A stretch of DNA of 64,000 bases from Pilatotrama ljubarskyi. Lineage: Eukaryota; Basidiomycota; Agaricomycetes; Polyporales; Polyporaceae. The stretch spans positions 159,559-223,558 of the forward strand of contig MU277694.1 of assembly GCA_022385805.1 (NCBI GenBank), written 5' to 3'. Below, piece after piece: positions 57,449 through 64,000 of the stretch (position 1 is the stretch's first letter; every line of letters begins with the position of its first letter). The translations under genes and the position numbers were made by a program. The notes below the pieces were generated by a model. That model searched no databases. It was not told the DNA's origin and was given only the letters and a program-made list of their open reading frames with translations.

Positions 57449-59933
57449 CTATGCTTCCTTCGCGCCCCGAGTCAGCTCGTCCAGCCCTTCGTCCTGGCTC
57501 CAAAACGCCGACAATCTGCCCTCCGCACCACCCTCACTAGCCTCCGCAGCGGGCTCTTCCGCATTAACGACGTCCGCCACGCCAAGGCTCCGAAGATACT
57601 GTTCCTTCACGACCGTCTCGATGCGCTCGGCTTCCCGCTCCTCCTTGCTGCCCCGCCAGAACAGGCGCTCCAGCGTGTGTCGGACGAGCATCCGCAGGAG
57701 GATATAGCCGTGCGACGCCCCGAGCGCGATGAGCAGCGCCGACATGAGGTACTCCTGGGGCGGCGCATACGGGCGGCTGAGGTGGTTGTGGTTGTGCGAG
57801 AGCGACGTGCCCAGCGGCTTGCAGTGGTCGCGCGGCCGGAAGAGGTAGACGAGCGCAGAGTTCGTCAGCGCCCCCAGCCACGTCAAGAACGTGAGCGTGT
57901 CCAGCCATGGCCCAATGGTATCCGTGCGCGTAGGAATCGGGCGGCGGACATGTACGGTTATCTTGAACGCGTCCGACCGCAGCTCGAGCCAGTTGTTCAC
58001 GAGGGACATCACTATAATTGGGGGTGAGATGCGTCCGCAGGCCGGTGATGACGTGCTTACCTGGGGCAAGAGGCCAAATGGTGGACCACAGCGTGACGTA
58101 GCCGAATTGGGTGACCATCTCGCTGTAGTCGGCAAAGAGGTCGTAGTCAGGAAGCGCGACCTCCCTCTTCACCCTGTCCAGGAACTCTCGCTCCTCCTCT
58201 TCATTGGCCAGCCGCTCTGCCTCCGACTCCGCCGTCTGGTCCTCGAACATAACCCGCTTCTTCTTGCCGTTGCCGTTGCCGCCTGCGCCTGCTGCGGGTG
58301 CCGCAAGAGATAGGCCTTTCCCGCTCCGTACCGACGTGACCGCACGCATGATGAAGGGAAGTCCTATCTCGAGGAACGTGTTGATGACCTGGTTCGTGAC
58401 GGTAAAAGCGAACATTTGATCCTGGAGACGGGTCGAGCTCAGCTTGCCCCGTGCGCTACCGGAATCCCTCTCCCAGAACGTCCGATTGGAGCCATCGCTG
58501 GCGCCCTTGGCATCCGCAGTGGCATTGAATGTTGCAGTGACGTTCGACGGTAGAGCGGAGTAGACGGACGACAGCATTGTCCTGGCGGTCGCGTGGAAGG
58601 GGGTGTCGCGGTAGAAGAGGTAGTGCTGCACAGCCGCCATGACCTCCTCGCCGAATGGCACATAGACGAAAGCAGAAAGCGCTATACCAAGGTAGGCGAC
58701 GATCGCGGAGAGGCTGAATGTCTTTACTGTCAGCGACGCGTCGTGGGTCGACTGGTGCCCATGGTTCTCCCAGTTGGTCAGGCGCACCGCATAGGAGTGG
58801 TAGATGGCGAGAAGCCTAGGTACGAGCGCAACAAAGAGGACGGTCGGACTGAAGCCCTGCGATCGTGTGTGTCAGATGAGGACGCGGTCAGTCGTTGTAT
58901 GCACATACGATGAACCTATGGCCAGGTCCGGTGTACAGTTGCGTGACAAAGGCCTCGAAGATGAATATGGCAGTGAGGGTGACCGCGAGCACAGACGCGA
59001 AGAGCAGGATGACTGGTAAGCTGGCCAGCATTCTCAGGTCTTTCCTCCACCACGGCAAAGGGGCATATTGCGCTCGACGTTTCTCAACCCGGAAGGATCC
59101 CTTGGTGCCCCAGCGCACAGACAATATCCTTTGTTTAATCCTCCACCACTCGACGAAGGTGATTGACCAGAGGAGGAGGATTGAGGAGTACAGGGTCGAG
59201 TAGGGCATCGAGAAGAAGTAGAATAGTACGCCGACCACGGCGATGAAGAGCAGGTGTTTCGTGTAAAACGAGAGGAAATGGAAGTACAGCGCAACGGCTT
59301 CACCGAACTGCTCGAAGTCGGATGAGTGAGTACCAGCCAGAGCTGCAGGGGCCGTTATACGCACCTGTTCGCGTATCTTATCGAACTTGACGAACCCGAG
59401 CTGGCGAGTTGTCCACGCACGGATCCAAGCTTCGTTGAACGAATGGTCATGGAGCACCATCACAGACTCGACACGATCCCAGTTTGAGGAGCCAGGCGCC
59501 ACGCCGAGACCACCATCAGCCGGCGTCGAGGTTACATAGGTGTGCACCAGGCGTAACCTATCCGCCGGACTGAGTGGCTCCGCGGTCAAGTCCCTTGTGC
59601 CAGTCGGATTTGCAGTGGGCAGGCCACACAGGAAGTCCGAGTAGCTGCGCGTGCAGGGTAAGCTTGAAATCATGACCGAACAGGCCAGGTGACGCACCGT
59701 TCTCGCTGCACAAGGCGGGTTAGAGTGCTCTCGGGGCAATGGACGAGCACGAGCAGCTGCCCCTCTTTCTCGCCACGCTTCCCTACAGCGTGCAGCCGTC
59801 CATTCTTGAGAACCTCTAGGAGTCGCGTGTACTGTTGGGCAGCCTGCCGAGCGTTCTCGCGCGCTTGTGGCTTTGAGAGTACCTTCCCCGGAGACGAGCG
59901 AAATATGAAGACGAGGTCAACTTGCGGTGCCAT
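57449..59933 (-). CDS. TMEM16/anoctamin family membrane protein (fungal scramblase, Ist2-like)
   Basis: ATG 59933 starts MAPQVDLVFIFRSSPGK, a cytosolic domain with QLLVLVHCPESTLTRLVQRE. Further exons give YSDFLCGLPTANPTGT, RAWTTRQLGFVKFDKIREQ, then FGEAVALYFHFLSFYTKHLL, where the membrane part begins. Several hydrophobic segments follow (LLFIAVVGVLFYFFS, SILLLWSITFVEWW, LASLPVILLFASVLAVTLTA, LFVALVPRLLAIYH, LSAIVAYLGIALSAFVYVPF). The TMEM16 calcium-site region is conserved: FADYSEMVTQFGYVTLWSTI and LVNNWLELRSDAFKITVHVR retain the acidic residues of known fungal scramblases. At about 750 residues it is the size of the Aspergillus and Nectria scramblases and lacks the long yeast Ist2 tail. In the family these proteins move phospholipids or tether ER to plasma membrane; which applies here is not decided. 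Confidence 0.9.
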
Positions 59934-60276
59934 CCTGTCGAGGTAACAGGTCAAAGGAGAGATAGGAGAGTGGTAGATGCTGCGGGTGCTGCCTGTTGCC
60001 TACAATGCCTGGGTAGCTGGGGTATGACTTCACAGGTACGGCCGACTACACGAGGCCACAGTCCGATTGCAGTCGAGTGGAGTGCGGCTGTCTAACAGTC
60101 TTTCGAGAGAGCAAGCGCTTCGTCAGAAGGTGAGACTACGGAGAAAACAAAGGGCTAACAAGTAAGGCGAACTGGGGTGAATGTGCGGAAGTAGCAGGGG
60201 ACCGGGAGAGGACTATTACTGGACGAGACGAGACGTCTGAAGAGAAGCAGTGACGCTATCCAACACCAAAGATGTA

Positions 60277-60301
60277 CTATAACCGACCCGGATTTGGGAC
60301 G
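60277..60301 (+). repeat. Left TIR of the 866-bp element
   Basis: 25 nt, exact reverse complement of 61118-61142, preceded by TA. Confidence 0.92.
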
Positions 60302-61117
60302 GACTAGGCGCTGACCCGGATTTTGGACAAATGGCTATCACAACTCAACCGCTGGCTAGATTTTTCTGATTTGCATCGGGATCTCTGAGTAGGTGTCTCA
60401 CAATGTGTACAGAGGAAATCCGAAATGAGGAGGAGGAGAGAGACGAGAGTTATTTGAATACCAAGACAGTCCACTCGAGCGCGCGGCGGGATGAACCTCC
60501 TCTAACGAGTGCTCTACTTAGTTCTCTTCCTTCCTTCCTTCATGAAACCTCATAATACATCCAAAAGTGATGTTTCGAGTTTACTTAAGGTCTGAGCAGC
60601 GAGTTTGCTGTGTTGTAGGAACGCAGGACGTGAAAGCGTGACATTCAGTGCCGTAGCTGTGGCTGAGGCATGTGTCGGAGTTTAAACCGCATCTCGGCGT
60701 GCACTCGACGTCGTGCATTTGTGCACGCGAAGTCATTGCCTCCCCTCGTGCTCATACCTCTGCTGTGCACGTCTACTGAATTGCTTCTCGCTCCAAAATA
60801 CAGACGCAATATGACCAGGCCTAAGCAAGCCATCGTCCCTTAAAGGAGGTGGTCGGCGGCCGGCGGTCCCGGCAAGTCTCCGGTAATAGATCGAATCGGA
60901 GATCTAATTCGGCACAGCTCGGCATTGTGACATACGTGACCAGCTCACCCGTCAGGTCGTCCAAATTCCGGGTCCTCACGCAACGCAGAGCGTTCTGATG
61001 TACAGATCCCAAAAAAAATATATGGAGGGGTTACAGATCTAGGTGGCACACACATCTATGAGGGTGCGGAAGGAATAACTTGAGTTGGAAGAGAACCCGG
61101 CTCTTATTTTTGATGAG

Positions 61118-61142
61118 CGTCCCAAATCCGGGTCGGTTATAG
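61118..61142 (-). repeat. Right TIR of the 866-bp element
   Basis: 25 nt, exact reverse complement of 60277-60301, followed by TA. Confidence 0.92.
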
Positions 61143-61183
61143 TAGCAACGTATTATATATGCATACGTATAAAATATCCGCAA

Positions 61184-61287
61184 GCTTGGATGGCTCAGTT
61201 GGTTAGAGCGCAGGTCTCATACGTCCAGTATGACCACTCCAGTAGTGGGTAATCCTGAGGTCGTGAGTTCGATCCTCACTCCGAGCA
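61184..61287 (+). tRNA. Elongator tRNA-Met (CAT) with a 30-nt intron
   Basis: The mature parts fold fully: acceptor GCTTGGA with TCCGAGC plus discriminator A, D arm with TGGCTCAGTTGG (box A), anticodon arm CAGGT-CTCATAA-TCCTG, and T arm GTCGTGAGTTCGATCCTCAC-type with box B GTTCGATCC (61267-61275). The anticodon CAT is at 61218-61220. The GC acceptor start and D-loop fit elongator rather than initiator tRNA-Met. An intron (about 61222-61251) interrupts after position 37, the canonical site. Its GTATGA (61228-61233) pairs perfectly with TCATAC across the anticodon (61217-61222). A second hairpin, CCACT with AGTGG (61234-61238 and 61244-61248), follows. T5 (61291-61295) is a likely RNA polymerase III terminator. 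Confidence 0.95.
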
Positions 61288-61591
61288 TCATTTTTCCCAC
61301 CCCTCATAGGGATCCTGCAGAACTCTACTTCGGCCTGAGCTTGGTCGCGATTGACTCTGTAGACACCACTACTGTACTGTATGTATCGCTCCGTGCTAGC
61401 GGCCGTAGCGTACGCCCTATCACCGAAGTGGCGAGGGTTCCTGCATTCGTAGGTCGGATAGAAAAGACTAAGCCCTCTGAGTCATTGAAGGCGTACGATT
61501 TTCCAAGAGCATAAATACATACAGACCTTCCGAGGCGACAGATCTTTGTCCAACATCGCATAGCATCCGGTCAATCCATCCTGTACCAAGA
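61288..61591. other. Intergenic region between tRNA and HSE1
   Basis: About 300 bp between the tRNA and the convergent HSE1 stop. Frames on both strands overlap antisense and are not supported. Confidence 0.5.
61291..61295 (+). terminator. RNA polymerase III oligo-T terminator of the tRNA
   Basis: TTTTT starts 4 nt after the tRNA 3' end. Confidence 0.8.
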
Positions 61592-64000
61592 TCAAGCAGG
61601 CGCACCCACTCCCTGGGGCCCAGCCTGCGCGTTCTGTTCACCGCTGCCGTTGATATCCATTCCGGCAAACTGGTTGGCCAACCCGTAGAACTGCTGACCG
61701 GGGGCAGGCTGCCCTCCAAGGACAGGAGAGGCCGGCCCGACAGGAGCGTAAGGCGACGCGCCATACCCGCCAGGCTGTGGCTGATGCGCGCCTTGGGACC
61801 CATCTTCCGGCTGGCCCTTGTGGACATTGAGCGGAGCAACGTGTCCCGTCTGCCCAGTCGCAGCAGGATCTTGGTTGACAGAATCAACGGACTGGTTGCG
61901 CGAGACGGAGGGCTGAGGCTGAACGGCCGGCGGACCCTCCTTCACCCCAGGGACAGAGATGAAGTAGACTGCGCCAGTGGGATCCGTTCCGCCGTGCGCA
62001 TAGTACTGTGCCCACGCCTGCGCGTTCGGGTCCGGATACGTCCCCTTCGGGTCGTACACGTAAGGAGGCCCGCTCTGTTGCTGTTGGGATGGTGTCGGCG
62101 ATGACTGCTGCTGAGGCGCACCCTGAAGTTGGCTTTGCGGCGGCGGCTGCGATTGAGGCTGAGGCTGAACCTGCGACTGAGGCTGCACTTCGGCCTGCTG
62201 TACCTGAGGCTGAGGCTGCTGCTGTGGCTGCGGGCTGAATTGCGACTGAGGTGGCTGCTGTTGATGCTGAATCGGCGGCTGCGCTGGTTGCTGAAGCGGG
62301 GACTGGGCCTCAGGGTACGGATGACCGAACTGGGGACCAGCGGGAGGGACCTGTTGAGGACCTGGCTGCTGTGCTTGCATGACCGGACTGAGGGGAGGCG
62401 CGTACGACGTCGGGCGCGGATACGCCTGAGGAGGAACTTGGCCATACGCCGACTGAGGACGCGCTGCAGAGTAGGCATGGGAATCCACGTATGGCTGCGC
62501 TGGGACAGGCGGCTGAGGCTGCGCAGGAGCTGGGTAAGGCGACTCGGGAGGGTATGCAGCGGGCGCTGCCGGATAGGCGTTGTATCCGGGCTGCTCGTAC
62601 ACGGTAGGGTTCCACCCGTATGCCTGCGGGGCACCGGGCGCCATGGGAGGTCCACCCGGAGGGAGGTACTCCTGGCGCGCTCTCGAGTCCGGACGAGCGA
62701 TGTAGGATTGGCTCTGGGTCGGAACATAACTTGGACGGCCATCGTATACTGGGCGTCAAGGGATGTCAATTCTCCTCCTTTCCTCGCTCGACTTTAAATT
62801 AGTCAGACGCACCTCCAGTGTGCCGCGCGAGGCTCTCTTCCATCATCCTGTCAAAGATCGTTCTCGCTTTCACGAACGTCTCATTCATAGAAACAAGGTC
62901 GGCTGCCGGGCATGCTTGAGCATACGATGGCGAAGGTAGGTCGAAACATACCTCTCTTCTGACTGTACTTGTCGATCAACTTGACAATCTTGGGCCGGAG
63001 GGTCATGCAAGAGCGGTATAGCTCCTGTATACCAGGGTTAGCCTCTGGGAGTAAAACGAAGCCGGTGGATACCGACCTGTATCTCTTCATTGTCCGCCAA
63101 ATTATCCCTTGCGGGATCCATGTTCCGCAACATGGTCAGAAGTCTGTCAACGTTTGCGGCTTGTGCGAACACAGCAGCTTCTTGCTCGGCCTCCCGGGCA
63201 ATTTCAGCCGCTGTGGGCTCTGGGAGGGGTTCCTACATACAACATGGTCAAAATCACCGACACTGCAGGACCGTCAAATACGACGTACCACATAGTTAAC
63301 GGGGAAAATACCCGTCCGGCCCTTCAACTGGCCTCGCCACCAGTCCTTGTAGTTACGATCGACGACCTTAATTATATCACCCTTCTCGAAGCCCAGTTCT
63401 CCCGGCTCCGTGGGCTCGAAGGTATGCAGAGCACGGACACGCGTTACGATGGGTATACCATCCTGCGTCGAGTGCACTGAGGATACTGGGGAGCTGGTGG
63501 TGGCACGGACAGTGGTGACCGGCGAGGGAGAGGGAGATGTTTGTGTGACGGCGGATACTGCAGGGGTAGCCGATGAAGGGACATAACCGCCATATGTAGG
63601 AGTCTGCGAAGAGCTTGGCGGAGGGCGAGAGGACGAAGCTGAGGGACCCGGGGTCGCGGACGATCCTTGTCTCGAGCCGCCTGCTCCTGAGCCACTCGCC
63701 CCGCTGGACGACGCGAGTGAATATGCCTCCCACTGGGATCTGCCACCCTTATCCTGCATGGATATCTCCAGCGCACGCTGCAGCTCCTCCTCTTCCCGAC
63801 GACGAACTTCGTCGTCGACCTCGGGCGGTGGAGGTTCATCCGGCGTCTCAAATTTGTACCCTAGTCGCATCACGCTGTCGTGAGCAAGTTGCCAAGCGAG
63901 AACACAGGGAGACACGCACCCTTGCTCTTGAGACTCTCATAACACTCCTCCATGAGACCGAGAGTGGGATCCTTCTCGAATTCTGCAGTCCATATTGCTA
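61592..64000 (-). CDS. HSE1: ESCRT-0 subunit HSE1 (STAM), 5' part cut by window edge
   Basis: Sorts ubiquitinated cargo at endosomes together with Vps27. The coding strand enters at the right edge within the VHS domain (AEFEKDPTLGLMEECYESLK). It splices to LGYKFETPDEPPPP, then a ubiquitin-interacting motif (EEEELQRALEISMQDKGG), a Ser/Gly/Pro linker and an SH3 domain (RALHTFEPTEPGELGFEKGD, then KDWWRGQLKGRTGIFPVNYV). Next exons form the helical GAT-like region (EAAVFAQAANVDRLLTMLRN, QELYRSCMTLRPKIVKLIDK, MNETFVKARTIFDRMMEESL). The last large exon begins YDGRPSYVPTQSQSYIARPD and is Pro/Gln/Tyr rich, including a Gln-dense run (roughly 62090-62300), ending GPQGVGAPA at 61592. Domain order VHS-UIM-SH3-GAT-Q/P tail is diagnostic. 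The start lies outside the window. Confidence 0.93.

Larger units (their letters stand above)
60277..61142. mobile_element. MITE-like element with 25-bp TIRs and TA target duplication
   Basis: Perfect 25-bp inverted repeats lie at 60277-60301 and 61118-61142, beginning CTATAACCGACCCGG when read inward. TA dinucleotides flank both ends (60275-60276, 61143-61144). A second, subterminal inverted pair (GACCCGGATTTTGGAC at 60313-60328, and its complement with one mismatch at 60959-60974) repeats the inner part of the TIR. This is what one expects of multiple transposase-binding sites. The 866-bp body has no transposase frame. A TA duplication is typical of Tc1/mariner/pogo elements. It sits between the TMEM16 gene and the tRNA, its right end 41 bp before the tRNA. 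Structure seen directly; superfamily inferred. Confidence 0.88.

Noticed and set aside
1..64000. CRISPR array, prophage, toxin-antitoxin or secondary-metabolite cluster
   Set aside because: The DNA is eukaryotic nuclear. No regularly spaced repeats, and no polyketide synthase, peptide synthetase or terpene cyclase motifs were seen.

Overview
The window is nuclear DNA of a filamentous basidiomycete, most likely a wood-rot-type agaricomycete. It is GC-rich, and its genes are packed at about one per 2-3 kb and broken by many 45-70 nt GT-AG introns. It carries a fungal nitrate reductase, a kinesin-14, Zds-, Ist2/TMEM16- and Hse1-type proteins, and an intron-bearing nuclear tRNA. The gene calls rest on splice-site reconstruction and family motifs read by eye; no database search was run. 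The assignment to Agaricomycetes is inference from gene style.

Left arm (1-13.4 kb): no intact conserved gene could be found. It holds relics: an N-terminal scrap of a RecQ-like helicase broken in its Walker A motif (968-1246, minus), the first 215 codons of a Bud6/AIP3 polarity gene with no continuation (6680-7967, minus), and a 1,351-bp element with perfect 29-bp terminal inverted repeats and an AAT target duplication (8690-10040). This looks like a decaying, transposon-affected segment.

Gene-dense arm (13.4-64 kb), in order: VPS9-domain Rab5 GEF (+); unknown coiled-coil protein (-); spliceosomal cyclophilin CWC27 (+); thymidylate kinase (-); nuclear protein with a SUMO-interaction motif and possible NTF2-like end (+); tail-anchored E2 UBC6 (-); an unresolved gene; ZDS-family regulator (+); assimilatory nitrate reductase with two upstream GATA sites (+); vacuolar carboxypeptidase S (-); mitoribosomal GTPase mS29/DAP3 (+); kinesin-14 (+); AP endonuclease APN2 with two PCNA-binding motifs and a GRF zinc finger (-); BUD20 ribosome-export factor (+); a small unknown protein (-); a poorly resolved region; an intronless 983-residue Ser-rich protein (-); a TMEM16/Ist2 scramblase (-); an 866-bp MITE-like element; an elongator tRNA-Met with a 30-nt intron; and the ESCRT-0 subunit HSE1 (-), cut by the right edge.

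The genes are mostly unrelated housekeeping functions and form no operon-like pathway. Nitrate reductase stands alone: no nitrate transporter or nitrite reductase lies in the window. No clearly new multi-gene system was found. The best new observations are the two inverted-repeat elements, the truncated Bud6 and helicase relics, and the structured tRNA intron.
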